Positions 11,571 to 26,332 of a stretch of DNA of 64,000 nt are shown here, in pieces. Numbering within the stretch: the stretch's first letter is position 1; each line of letters begins with the position of its first letter. The position numbers and the translations under genes were made by a program. The notes beneath the pieces are model-generated. The model searched no databases. It was given only the letters and a program-made list of their open reading frames with translations, and was not told the DNA's origin. Source of the DNA: Phlyctochytrium arcticum (Eukaryota; Chytridiomycota; Chytridiomycetes; Chytridiales; Chytridiaceae); NCBI GenBank assembly GCA_025602905.1, contig JAHLKI010000014.1:496001-560000 (forward strand), written 5' to 3'.

Positions 11571-12663
11571 TCAGAAGTTTGACTTCTGATAGTCAGCTGT
11601 AAAAAAGGCCTCTTGGTTTTTGTCTATGAAAGTCAAGATTGATTGAAAGTGCTCTTTCATCATTGCCAAGGTGGACTGGTCTGCGCCTACACGGGATACC
11701 AGGGTAGGCAAACGGACTAAAACACATCAGTTAGCACGGAGTTTCTGGATTGGTTGTCACTGTAAGTCTACCGAAAAGTCTCAATATGTGCTCTGCGCCG
11801 TACACATTACACGGGTTCACATCGGGACTTTTCTTGGCCAATTGAGCAAATTGGGGACGCTCTTGCTGGTACAAAAGGATAGACTTTAATCCGGAGTTGA
11901 AATACATCTTGAGTCCGTTGACCAGACTTGAGATTTCGTCTTTCCGGGCATCGGATTGGGAGAGAAATTGATCAAAAATGTCGGAAATGGAGGGTGTACG
12001 AGGGAGCGACATCAGCTGCATGGATTGCTGTGTAAGTTCAAAACTTTCTCCATTGGTGAATAGAGTCTTACAGCTTCTTTCTCAATAACACAGTGGCGAT
12101 CTCGCACCAAGATCTTTTTCAGGCTGTCTGATAGTGGAAGCTCGAAAGCTGGAGCATCCTCCCATTGCGGTTGATCCGCTTCGTCTGGAGACTATTATGA
12201 CATGAGCTGTCAAACCGGATAGGCCAATTGCAGAGATTCTCACCTGAAGTGTAGATTCCCGGCGACGACGACGATCAGCATTTGAAGCACGCTTTCCCTT
12301 TTCCGGTATGCGAACTGATGCCTTGCGACCGGTGGGAGAGATTGTATCCTCCAACTCGGCTTGTTTATTCAGATTTTCTTCGCTCCACTTGAGTATCCGT
12401 GCCTCGGTCACCCAGTCATCCCATTTCACGTTCCACCCCTTATAATGAATGAAATAGTGCGGGCCATAATTTTCGGAATCCTCGTCGCCGTCGTTCTCCC
12501 AGAAATCAGTCTTGAGAACCTGCCGAGCGATTTTTAACACCCAGTTTCTCGCGTACCGCGCTTTGTGAACAATCCAAACCTTGGCTTCGTAAAGCAGGGG
12601 CCCGTGGTAACAGAGAATTCGCTCGTCGACAGCGTAATTCAGACGCTTATCCTTCTCTCTCAT
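11571..12663 (-). CDS. EAF3: MRG15/Eaf3-like chromodomain protein
   Basis: Chromatin reader of the MORF4-related family, a subunit of the NuA4 acetyltransferase and Rpd3S-type deacetylase complexes; its chromodomain binds methylated H3K36. The N-terminus has VDERILCYHGPLLYEAKV, then after an intron the chromobarrel segment HYFIHYKGWNVKWDDWV. A basic linker rich in K/R follows. The MRG domain contains WEDAPAFELPLSDSLKKIL, SISDIFDQFLSQSD, LVNGLKMYFNSGLKSILLY and, after another intron, NVYGAEHILRLFGRL. It ends DKNQEAFFTADYQKSNF with the stop at 11571-11573. The start is uncertain: MREKDKRLNY at 12663 is the nearest in-frame ATG before the chromodomain, but the frame stays open upstream to about 12780. 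It lies downstream of, and on the same strand as, the ubiquitin-like fusion gene. Confidence 0.88.
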
Positions 12664-12854
12664 GTAGTTGCCCGAGCCCTTTGCCTGCCGGGAACCTACA
12701 ACGGTGCGGAGGCCTGAGTTTGCAACCAATTCCATTACGTAAGGCATATTGTCACGCGTCAAGATCGTAGAAAGATCCACTGAAGGGAGAGGTATTTTAT
12801 TTGCTTACGATGGGAGAAGAGACCTATATACAAGAGAATGTGGTGGATATACGA

Positions 12855-13719
12855 TCAGACTCTTTGGATCAAAACTGCATATGGACGAATCTGTTGCGGC
12901 AAGACAGCAAAGATATAGTGCCCGGGCGCATGATGACCTCGGTTATGGGTGATGCTGGCCTCTGGCGATAGGCGATTCTGGATTACACAGCGCCATTGCA
13001 CGCCAGAGGCATCAATATAGTGTCCCTTGGCTGAATATCCTACGGCTGTATTCAAGTCACTCGTCGACCATACGTTGGCAGTATTGTAGCCGTTTTTGAC
13101 GATGGACGCTACATTTGAGAAGGGAGTTCCGTGATACGTTACAATCCTACCAAGATACCTCCCATTAGCACCTTCCGTACAGTATACAAAACTAAAGCGA
13201 TGAATTGTTCTTACCATTCTCCGGGGGAACTAGCGTCTCGAGGTCCGGGTTTGCCAAGCCAAGTGTCTGGACCATATTTGCCTGTAACTGATAAACCGAA
13301 TCTCATCCAACCTTTTGGACGATAGTACGGATATTCCCCTCGTTTTGCGGTAGTGGATCCTTGAGTGGCATAAGTCCTGTCCCATTTCGTGGCACGATGG
13401 GTCATAGGAGGGAGGAAGGACAAGAAGGGGGCATGATCCGGAAGTGAGAGAAGTCGAGCATTATTGTACAGGCCGTAGACGGAAAGGGGTTGGTGGTCCA
13501 ATAGTTCTTCTTGGCCGAATGCCAGCCGAGTCCACCCATCTTTACCGACAGTAGCATCAACGATTTGTTTCAGCCCCTTGACCGAAATATCATTTCGAAC
13601 TGTGCACAGGAGTGTAAATCGATGCGAATGGAAGGCCAAGAAGTTGGGAATGAAATACCTTTAATCAACTGGCTGGTTTCAGAGCTTCCCGTAGTCAATT
13701 GAAGCTGAACGTGAATCAT
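12855..13719 (-). CDS. Ubiquitin-like domain fused to YHGT (ADP-ribosyltransferase-like?) domain
   Basis: Three exons (13719-13659, 13599-13215, 13146-12855) join in frame to 245 residues with introns of 59 and 68 bases. The first 75 or so residues read as a ubiquitin-like fold: MIHVQLQLTTG at the start, an alpha-helix region ISVKGLKQIVDATVG, then WTRLAFGQEELLDHQPLSVY and NNARLLSL, which line up with [20 protein letters not shown] and TLHL of ubiquitin. There is no C-terminal GG. The second half carries YYRPKGWMRFGLSV, DTWLG, SPGEWIVTYHGT, NVASIVKNGY, NTAVGYS, VIQNRLSP and IRPYAVLIQRV. I recall the same motif order in uncharacterised proteins of arbuscular-mycorrhizal fungi and protists. The HGT, the downstream SxxxxxAVGY and the overall size resemble PARP-type ADP-ribosyltransferase cores, but that link is inference. 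Function unknown. Confidence 0.72.
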
Positions 13720-13774
13720 TTCTACTGAACGTCCACCGACATCAGTGCAGGTATTTCTTATTCACAACATTCAC

Positions 13775-14347
13775 TTACCTGCCTTTAGCCCCGCGACTTT
13801 TCTTTGCTGTGGTGAGTTTGGGCTTGGGCTTGAAGGCTTTTCTCCGGCTCCTAGTAGAAGTTTTTTGAGCTGGAATAGATTGTGTAAGGCTACAATTTAG
13901 ATATGCTATGCTGTTATGTGCCAAACTTTATGGGCAGTATGCCAGACGACGTTACCGTTCTCGGCGCAACTTCGTTTTTCGGAATGCTTCATTGGAGGGA
14001 GACGGCCGAGACCCACCGAACCTTTGCCGACGCACCTTTCAGCAGTGGTGAATGTGGGGAAGAAAGTCCAGACATCTTCATTTAATACGCCTTTCCAATC
14101 GGGGTGCACCGTGGACCTCCACTCAATTACGCTTGCTTTTGGGGTTTCACTTGGGCAGCTGAATTTTCCTACAGACATACAAAAAATTCAAGTTGAATTT
14201 CGACCACTCTGTACCATTTTCAGCATTCCACACATTTATCCCATACCATAGGGTCCAATAAACTCGAGTAACTGCAAAAATGTTGGTGTAGATATATATG
14301 TTGTGTAACGTTTGGTAGATCGCAAATTCTGATTGGTTGGCGCTCAA
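13775..14347 (-). CDS. Unrecognised small protein with basic tail
   Basis: I do not recognise this protein. Three minus-strand exons (14347-14215, 14168-13956, 13869-13775) join in frame to 146 residues, with introns of 46 and 86 bases that have GT-AG borders (the second with a CTATTCCAG acceptor). The middle exon has a well-ordered look: CPSETPKASVIEWRS, DWKGVLNEDVWTFFP, VGKGSVGLGRLPPM, with cysteines spaced as in a small folded domain. The last exon is a Lys/Arg-rich tail (RSRRKAFKPKPKL, AKKSRGAKGR) that looks like a nuclear-localisation or nucleic-acid-binding tail. The terminal TAA overlaps a perfect splice donor (AGGTAAGT), so alternative splicing past the stop is possible but opens only about 14 further codons. 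It sits 55 bases upstream of the ubiquitin-like fusion gene on the same strand. The first exon and start are the least certain part. Confidence 0.45.
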
Positions 14348-15394
14348 TCAATCGGCCAAATGAGTCACCAATGCAGCTGCGTACAAAATGCAAAGTCCGC
14401 GAAAGTGTGTTTTCCCCAAGTTGCTCAGAGATTTACCGCATTTTTAGGGAGATCCTCCATCTAAAGAGTTCTTAACACAGAGCATATTCCAGCCGTGGCG
14501 ACTTTTTGCCTGAGCTGGAGCTGTCCCGGCTCTGGGTCGGCGTCTCCCCGGTCATTCCAACTGACCGTGGCTGACAACGACCTCGGTGTTGCAGCGTCCT
14601 CCGCCTCGGTAAGTTCTTCAAACCGTTGAACCAGCGGACTCTATCGGTAGAGATGCTCAGACAATCTGCACTACCGGAAGCTGATCTATTAGACGGAGTG
14701 CTTTACATTTTTCCAGTATATGTACTTACCGTCGTTTGTTTATGTTAGTGCGTTGAGGACCTCCACCGTGCTGGAAGGTGTCGATCACACCGCATTCGAC
14801 ACACTCGCCACCGTGCGCAAAAAAGATATCGCAAAACTCTACCAAAACAGGAAGAGCCCATCCAACAGCTGACGACCACCATCGCAGAGTTCCCTGCTCT
14901 GTCCCACAATGACACATTCATCGCCAATGTCCCATCCATTCCACAAACAAAGTCCTACAAATCTGCTGTCATGACTTTGAACCACCAATCAAGGCCGCTT
15001 CTTGTATCCGGAGCATCTCTTACCCGAGCATCCCTTTCTCCTGCTCGTGCACCAAAAATCAAGGTCAAGGTTGACCATCAACGCAAAGTCCGAGCCATTT
15101 CCTTTGCCATTGAAAGCCGCTTGGCGCAAGCCATCGTTGCCTCTAGCCATTCAGCTCGCCCGCTGGTAGACCTTTGCCGCGATCGCCGACGTCGTATAAC
15201 TTGCATCAAGAAGTGTACTACTACTTTGAGTACCAGAAAGGACATTGCCAAATCACTCAAGTTCATCAAATCTGATGGACCTGCTTCCCTCACCAAGCTT
15301 ATGCTTGAGCCATCATGGGCTCGTTACTCCATGAATTGGAGCCATGGAAACCCAGCTTCGCAGTGCGCTGCCATCATCGCCTAATCCAGCAAAA
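14348..15394. other. Upstream region of TRP2 with coding-like fragments
   Basis: A kilobase with no gene I can support. Short stretches look coding but sit in different frames on the plus strand: RTSTVLEGVDHTAFDTLAT... (about 14755-14870), then in another frame QLTTTIAEFPALSHNDTFIA (about 14863-14930) running on to a stop near 15384. A good splice donor (GTAAGTTC) is at 14609 and a plausible acceptor (ATGTTAG) at 14748. This could be a decayed gene or a long leader of TRP2 with upstream reading frames. Confidence 0.3.
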
Positions 15395-17020
15395 ATGACT
15401 GTAGGTTTTACTTTTCTATCTGCCAAATTACGCGAATCGCGTGACTTATGTGTGTCCTTGTAGACCAAATTGAAACCCAGCCTCGACGAAATTAAGGCTC
15501 TTGTGGGTTCTAAAGCGGGAAACATCATCCCTGTTCATCAGGATATTTCTGCTGATCTGATAACGCCAGTTTCTGCTTATCTGCGACTCTCTGAGCACAG
15601 CGAGTATTCATTCTTGTTTGAATCCGTCACAGGCGGTGAGAAGATTGGTCGATACTCATTCTTGGGAGCATCCCCGTACAAAGTCATTCGTACTGGTGAA
15701 AAGGAGCAAGTTCAAGGGGATCCACTCCTGTTTATTGAAAATGAGATGAAACAGGTCAAGTACGTTCGTGTGCCCGGACTACCCGAGTTCACTGGTGGCG
15801 CTATTGGCTACATTGCTTACGATTGTGTTCAATATTTCGAACCTCGAACCGCTAGAAAATTGCGCGACCCTATCGACATCCCCGACGCCGTACTGATGTT
15901 CTGTGATACAATTGTTGTTTTCGATCATCTCCACCACATCATGAAGGTTGTCAGTCACTTCCGAGTCGACAACACAGAAGGCGACGATGCACACATTGAG
16001 CTCGAATACGCTCGGGTGACAAGCGAAATCCAGAAGGTTATTGAACTTTTGAACAGTGAGCATATTCCGCTTCCTCCTCAGCCTTTTGTTGAGTTGAATC
16101 AGCCGAGCGAGTCGAATGTCGGACAGGAGGGTTATGAGGGTTTTGTTAAAACACTGAAGCACCACATCAACGAAGGTGACATTATTCAAGCCGTGCCATC
16201 TCAGCGACTAAAGAAAAAGACTTCTCTCCATCCGTTCAACGCATATCGGCAATTGCGTAGCGTTAATCCTTCGCCATACATGTTCTACGTGGATGTGAAA
16301 GACTTCCAGATCGTTGGAGCTTCTCCTGAAATGCTTGTGAAAGTTGAGAATGATATCGTTTATACTCATCCGATTGCGGGTACGCGCAAACGTGGACGTA
16401 CTCCGGCCGAAGATGATGCTCTTGCAGCTGATCTGCTTGACGACCTGAAGGAACGATCTGAGCACATCATGCTCGTAGATCTGGGAAGAAACGACGTGAA
16501 CCGCATCTGTCAACCAAGTACCGTCAAAGTCGACTCGCTCATGCACATTGAGCGCTACAGCCATGTTATGCACATCGTCAGCAATGTTTCAGGCAAGTTG
16601 CGCCCCGGCAAGACCGGATTTGATGCTTTCCGATCTATCTTTCCCGCTGGAACCGTCAGTGGAGCCCCCAAGGTAAAAGCCCTAGAGCTGATTTACGAAC
16701 TGGAAGGCGAGAAGCGAGGCATTTACGCCGGAGCTGTCGGGTACTTTGCGTACTCGGGTTGTATGGATACCGCTATTGCGATCCGCACCATGCTTTTCAA
16801 GGATGGCCATGTATACCTGCAAGCCGGAGCCGGAATTGTGTATGATTCTGTGCCTATCAGTGAATGGGAAGAAACAGTGAACAAACTGAAATCCAATGTC
16901 ACGGCAATTGAGAATGCCGAAAAATATTACCACCAGCTGCAATCAAGCAAGCAACAAACACCACTCTTAGTACAAACCGTCAACGACGAGAACTTTGCCG
17001 TATCGGCCCATTTCTACTGA
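15395..17020 (+). CDS. TRP2: Anthranilate synthase component I
   Basis: Converts chorismate to anthranilate using ammonia from the glutamine amidotransferase subunit; first committed step of tryptophan synthesis. The first exon is only ATG ACT (15395-15400); a 63-base intron (15401-15463, GTAGGT...TTGTAG) precedes exon 2. Total 520 residues, the usual length. Landmarks: FLFESVTGGEKIGRYSFLG (the N-terminal region that binds tryptophan for feedback inhibition), then the chorismate-binding C-terminal half with IIQAVPSQRL, PIAGTRKRGR, HIMLVDLGRNDVNRI, AGTVSGAPKVKA, GIYAGAVGYF and LQAGAGIVYDS. All active-site blocks are intact. The next gene, encoding its amidotransferase partner, begins 11 bases after this stop, on the same strand. 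Small upstream reading frames in the leader could influence translation. Confidence 0.95.
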
Positions 17021-17031
17021 ATATCCACACC

Positions 17032-19449
17032 ATGACTACTCTATTGATTGACAACTACGATAGCTTCACTTGGAACGTCTACCAGTATCTCTCGGATCTG
17101 GGCGCTCAGGTTGAAGTGTTCCGTAACGACCAGATTTCTCTGGAAGATTGCATTGCGCTCAATCCGCGAAACATTGTCATCTCCCCTGGACCTGGACGAC
17201 CGGCGGACGCTGGAGTGTCAAATGATGTGATCCGTCACTTTGCTGGAAAGGTTCCAATCTTGGGCGTGTGTTTGGGAGAGCAATGTATGTACGAAGTCTA
17301 TGGAGGCACCGTCACCTACGCTGGGGAGATTGTGCACGGTAAAACATCACCTGTGAAGCACGACTCGCGAGGACTATACGAGGGCGTGCCTCAGAACTTC
17401 GAGGCAACGCGTTACCACTCTCTCGCTGGAGATCCTAAAACTTTGCCAGAATGTTTGGAAGTCACAAGTTGGATCGAGAACGGCATCATTATGGGTGTAC
17501 GCCACAAGAATTTTGTTATGGAAGGTGTGCAGTATCATCCGGAAAGTATCGCCAGTGAATGCGGGAAAGAGATGTTTGCCAACTTTTTGCGCTGGGAAGG
17601 TGGCACATGGGATAAATTGGTGTTGAGGCCTGACCTAGTCAAAGCACCAGAGGGACATGGCAGCTTGGGTGTCGCTCAGACGGATTCTTCGAAGCGACCA
17701 GGTACCGGTGACGGTATTCCGTTATCCAAAATTTCGAAGATGAACTCGACAGCAACTCCCAGCGGAGTGGGAGGGAACAATACGGGCGGGGGTAGCACTT
17801 CCTCTTCGGAGGGAGCTGGGATGCTTAAACAAATAGCAGCTACCTCCAAGGGCCCCAGCATCCTAGAAACCATTGATATCCAAAGAAAGAAGGACGTACA
17901 GGAAGCTCGAGCAAAACCGGGCCAGTCGGCATACCATCTGGCTCGGTCAGTAGCGTTAGGACTTGCTCCGCCGCCTATTGACTTCGCATCCAGAATTCTG
18001 TCTGGCACCAATTCCGTGGCGGTCATGGCCGAAATCAAACGCGCATCGCCCTCCAAAAAAGATATTGACATATCTGCACATGCGCCAACGCAAGCACTCG
18101 CGTATGCGCACGGGGGAGCAGCCGTGATATCTGTCCTGACTGAACCTAAATGGTTTAAAGGCTGCTTGGATGATATGCGCCTGGCTAGAGCGGCAGTGGA
18201 CAAAATACCCAACCGACCAGCAATTCTCCGCAAAGACTTTATCGTAGATCGCTCCCAAGTTCTAGAGGCTCGCTTGTACGGTGCTGATACCCTTCTGTTG
18301 ATCGTGGCCATTTTGTCGGACGAGACTCTCAAGGATTTGCTGGCATTCTCACGAGAATTGGGAATGGAGCCGATGGTCGAAGTCGCAAACGAAGCGGAAA
18401 TGAAGCGAGCAGTCCAAGTTGGGTCAAAAGTGATTGGCGTGAATAACCGTGACCTCCACACATTCAGCATGGACATGACAAGAACGAGCAAGCTTGCTAG
18501 CATGGTGACTGAGGATATTATTCTGGTTGCTCTCAGTGGCATTACCGGGCGAGCCGACGTTGAAACGTACATAAAGGGCGGCGCGCGTGCCGTTCTGGTG
18601 GGCGAAGCTCTGATGCGATCACCCAATAAGCGGGCCTTCATCCAGAGTCTATTGGGGAACACGGAAATGGAGGCTAAAGACACAAGTGTCAAAGTAAAGA
18701 TCTGTGGTGTGACCAACGTTGAGGATGCGCTGGTGGCAGCAGCTGCAGGAGCAGATTTTATTGGACTCATATTTGCACCATCACCTCGACAGATATCTGA
18801 ATCTACTGCATGCGAGATCATTACTGCTGTGCACCAAAAGTATGGTACTTCCCCTAAAGTGACCCTTCCCATCCCCGCCAATGGCACCACTTCCACAGAC
18901 TGGCTCAAGAATGTGCAGTCGGTCTTTGAGGATTCAGGCTCTGGACCGCGCTTTGTTGGTGTCTTTTCCAATCAGCGCATTGTTGACATTCAGCGTATCC
19001 TAACGCAGGTTCCACTTGATCTCGTTCAGTTCCATGGAGACGAAAGTGCCAGCCTGGCATCGCTCATTTCCGTTCCGGTTATTAAAGCGTACCATGTCCT
19101 TCCCGGAGACACGGCTGCGGCAGTAACGGCGCGAATTCACGCTCCTGATGCCGTCGGCTGCGTGGCCCTCCCGCTGCTGGACACTGGCATCAAGGGAACG
19201 GCTCAGCAAGGTGGCAGCGGCCAAACGTTTGATTGGAATGTCGCCGTTGAAGTTCAAAAGCAAGGTGGGGCTCCGGTCATACTAGCGGGCGGCTTGACCG
19301 ATGATAATGTCAGCGAGGCAGTCCGACAGGTTCGACCCTGGTGTGTGGATGTAAGCAGCGGAACTGAGGCGGAAGGGCGAAAGGGTCATAAGGATCATGA
19401 GAAGGTGCGCCGGTTTGTACACGCCGCCAAGAATGTGCTCGGAAAATAA
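17032..19449 (+). CDS. trpC: Trifunctional tryptophan protein (GATase-IGPS-PRAI)
   Basis: An 805-residue fusion of three tryptophan-pathway enzymes, uninterrupted by introns. Residues 1-200 form the class I glutamine amidotransferase that feeds ammonia to anthranilate synthase: LLIDNYDSFTWN, ISPGPGRP, the nucleophile in GVCLGEQ (glutamate where many homologues have histidine) and the His-Glu pair in VQYHPESI. After a Gly/Ser linker (about 215-265) comes indole-3-glycerol-phosphate synthase with AEIKRASPSKKDI, LRKDFIVD, VIGVNNRDLHTF and GEALMRS. Residues from about 550 form phosphoribosylanthranilate isomerase: VKICGVTNVEDA, FIGLIFAPSPRQ, VQFHGDE and LAGGLTDDNV. This domain order is the usual one in filamentous fungi. 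Its ATG lies 11 bases after the TRP2 stop in a different frame, leaving no room for an independent promoter outside TRP2 coding sequence. Confidence 0.95.
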   Translation: MTTLLIDNYDSFTWNVYQYLSDLGAQVEVFRNDQISLEDCIALNPRNIVISPGPGRPADAGVSNDVIRHFAGKVPILGVCLGEQCMYEVYGGTVTYAGEIVHGKTSPVKHDSRGLYEGVPQNFEATRYHSLAGDPKTLPECLEVTSWIENGIIMGVRHKNFVMEGVQYHPESIASECGKEMFANFLRWEGGTWDKLVLRPDLVKAPEGHGSLGVAQTDSSKRPGTGDGIPLSKISKMNSTATPSGVGGNNTGGGSTSSSEGAGMLKQIAATSKGPSILETIDIQRKKDVQEARAKPGQSAYHLARSVALGLAPPPIDFASRILSGTNSVAVMAEIKRASPSKKDIDISAHAPTQALAYAHGGAAVISVLTEPKWFKGCLDDMRLARAAVDKIPNRPAILRKDFIVDRSQVLEARLYGADTLLLIVAILSDETLKDLLAFSRELGMEPMVEVANEAEMKRAVQVGSKVIGVNNRDLHTFSMDMTRTSKLASMVTEDIILVALSGITGRADVETYIKGGARAVLVGEALMRSPNKRAFIQSLLGNTEMEAKDTSVKVKICGVTNVEDALVAAAAGADFIGLIFAPSPRQISESTACEIITAVHQKYGTSPKVTLPIPANGTTSTDWLKNVQSVFEDSGSGPRFVGVFSNQRIVDIQRILTQVPLDLVQFHGDESASLASLISVPVIKAYHVLPGDTAAAVTARIHAPDAVGCVALPLLDTGIKGTAQQGGSGQTFDWNVAVEVQKQGGAPVILAGGLTDDNVSEAVRQVRPWCVDVSSGTEAEGRKGHKDHEKVRRFVHAAKNVLGK

Positions 19450-19648
19450 GATTAGGTATATAGTTTGCATGTCAGAGTTGAAAAAAAAATTTAAGTCATA
19501 GTTGCACCAACAGTGTTTATTTTGTCGAATTTTATTTACAAAAGCAAAAGCACATATGCATAATGTTTCCTGTCCTGAAAAGGACAATGGAGCGAAGTAG
19601 CCAAATATGGCAGGGTGATGACATTGCGAGGACATATCAAAGTGCTGC

Positions 19649-24704
<5,056 letters not shown>

Positions 24705-26239
24705 GTTGGCCGATATTTCCCGTCAGAGTCGAATAACGAGGTTGGTGGCCGGTACACACACGCAAACAGCACTTTGCCGAACTCGTCGTCGTACTGGTCG
24801 TCGCTGCCTGAGTCTTCTATGAACTCCGCGATAAACGAGGATGTATGCTTTGTGTCTTGAAAGTGATGTCTGAGGCCTCGGGTGGTGCGTCTCTTGTTAT
24901 ATCCCGAAATGGCTATATGACGGTTTTGGTTTTGAGTCTTTTGACCTTGAAGATTGACCACATTTTTGACCTCGTCCCAGACCTCTGCCAGACCTCATCC
25001 AAGAACGACGTCTCCTCGTCTTCCACCATTGTCTGATTTTGGCTTTCTCTGGGTAGTAAGGCTTCGGTAAAGTTCGTTTGCATAACGATAGTAAACGCGA
25101 TAAAGGACGGGTTGACCTGATGACTTCGGTCGCTGTCGACTGTCATAAATATCCACAATCATCACACCACCAGGATGCCATCTCAAGATTGCAACTTTCC
25201 GTATCTTAATCTATGTATCATACTCGCTGGAAAAGCCCAAAGTAAATCCCATGAGCCTGCATTCATAAACCAGTAGTAGTCGACTTGGTGGGGGGACTTT
25301 GAGCCTTGAGGACTGGCGGAAAATGCCTCATCATCATTGCCCGAAACTTTCATAACGGGCGGTTGCTTTTTTATGCAAACATCCTCAGATCTTACCCGTA
25401 CTCCCTATATACTCGACCTCACATACTCGAGTATGCGATGTAGCAGCTGACGGGCAAGATGGTATATGTCCCGCTTGTTCATTTTTAAGACTTCAAACCT
25501 CGGCATAACTTTTCACGCTGGGTGGTGAATCGTTTAAATACCCATCTTTCCGATTCCTTCTGGAGACTGGAAGATGTTTGTCACAAATGGTTTCATGGAA
25601 CGCCCGGTCCAAGCCTCGAATGCGCAGATGCGCAGATTCCCGCGCATCACGTACTCGATAACCTGGTGCATCCTCCAAAAGTTGTGGAGCTGTGCATTCT
25701 TTGAAATCTGGTTTCTGCCGGTTTCTGAGCAGGTTTTTGACTGTTGCATGAACATGGCATACTGCGACAATAATGTCAAAAAGTAGGCCGTTGCGAATTG
25801 GCATCCGACACTTCGGACATCCTTGGGTTCTCCTGCTGCGCGTCGACGCGTTCGATCCTGCCTAGCCCGGGCAGTGGCCCCCCAAACTCCGAAACCTTCG
25901 CTCAGTGTTGCTGCGGATTTGGTTTTCGTAGGCTTTTCTGGTGGTTTTTTGTGAGCTGGGAAACCCCAGGGAAACATGGGTTTTGCAACGAAAATGACGC
26001 TGGTGGCGGAGGATTTTGCGCTTTGGGCGCCAGTGTGCTGCCACACTTTTTATCGCTGCTGGCCATGGTAGATCTGGTTTTTAGACCAGCCAGCCAGAAA
26101 TTCCAGGGAAAAAAAAATGCAAACAGCTTCTCCAAACGGCGACGGACCGCCGACGGTGCCCCCTGGGGAAGGCCCTTTTTCCGCGGAACGTTCGGCACGT
26201 TCGCCTTTCCGGTGTTGATGACTTGCCCTTCCTCAGGCC
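24705..26239. other. Intergenic region between SMC3 and secreted-protein gene
   Basis: Divergent promoter region of about 1.5 kb. On the minus strand, from 25186 to 24686, one frame is open apart from a single TGA (24995-24997). It overlaps the SMC3 start and could be a leader or a small gene, but it matches nothing I know. Other open stretches (for example 25534-26046, minus) have no family signal and overlap in several frames. I would not annotate them as genes. Confidence 0.3.
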
Positions 26240-26247
26240 TATAAAAG
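26240..26247 (+). promoter_or_regulatory. TATA box of secreted-protein gene
   Basis: TATAAAAG lies 93 bases upstream of the ATG at 26333, at a spacing that allows a short leader. It is followed by a C/T-rich stretch with TTTGTCTCTACC, which would suit a transcription start. A strong TATA box fits a highly or conditionally expressed secreted protein. Confidence 0.6.
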
Positions 26248-26332
26248 GCGCGCACATCCCGCATTTCCGCGCTCAATCTTTGTCTCTACCCTGCTCACTA
26301 AAACTTTGCAACTCGCATTCACTACTCAAATC

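Noticed and set aside
17676..18971. 431-codon open frame antisense to the trifunctional tryptophan gene
   Set aside because: It mirrors a strongly conserved coding region on the other strand, its translation has no family signal, and codon bias of the real gene explains it.
15470..19449. TRP2 and the trifunctional gene as one fused protein through stop readthrough or an intron
   Set aside because: The two frames differ, a second TGA follows within 13 bases, and no GT-AG pair removes the junction without also deleting the conserved start of the amidotransferase domain.
25534..26046. 170-codon minus-strand open frame upstream of the secreted-protein gene
   Set aside because: Three overlapping frames are equally open here, which points to base composition rather than a gene; no motif recognised.
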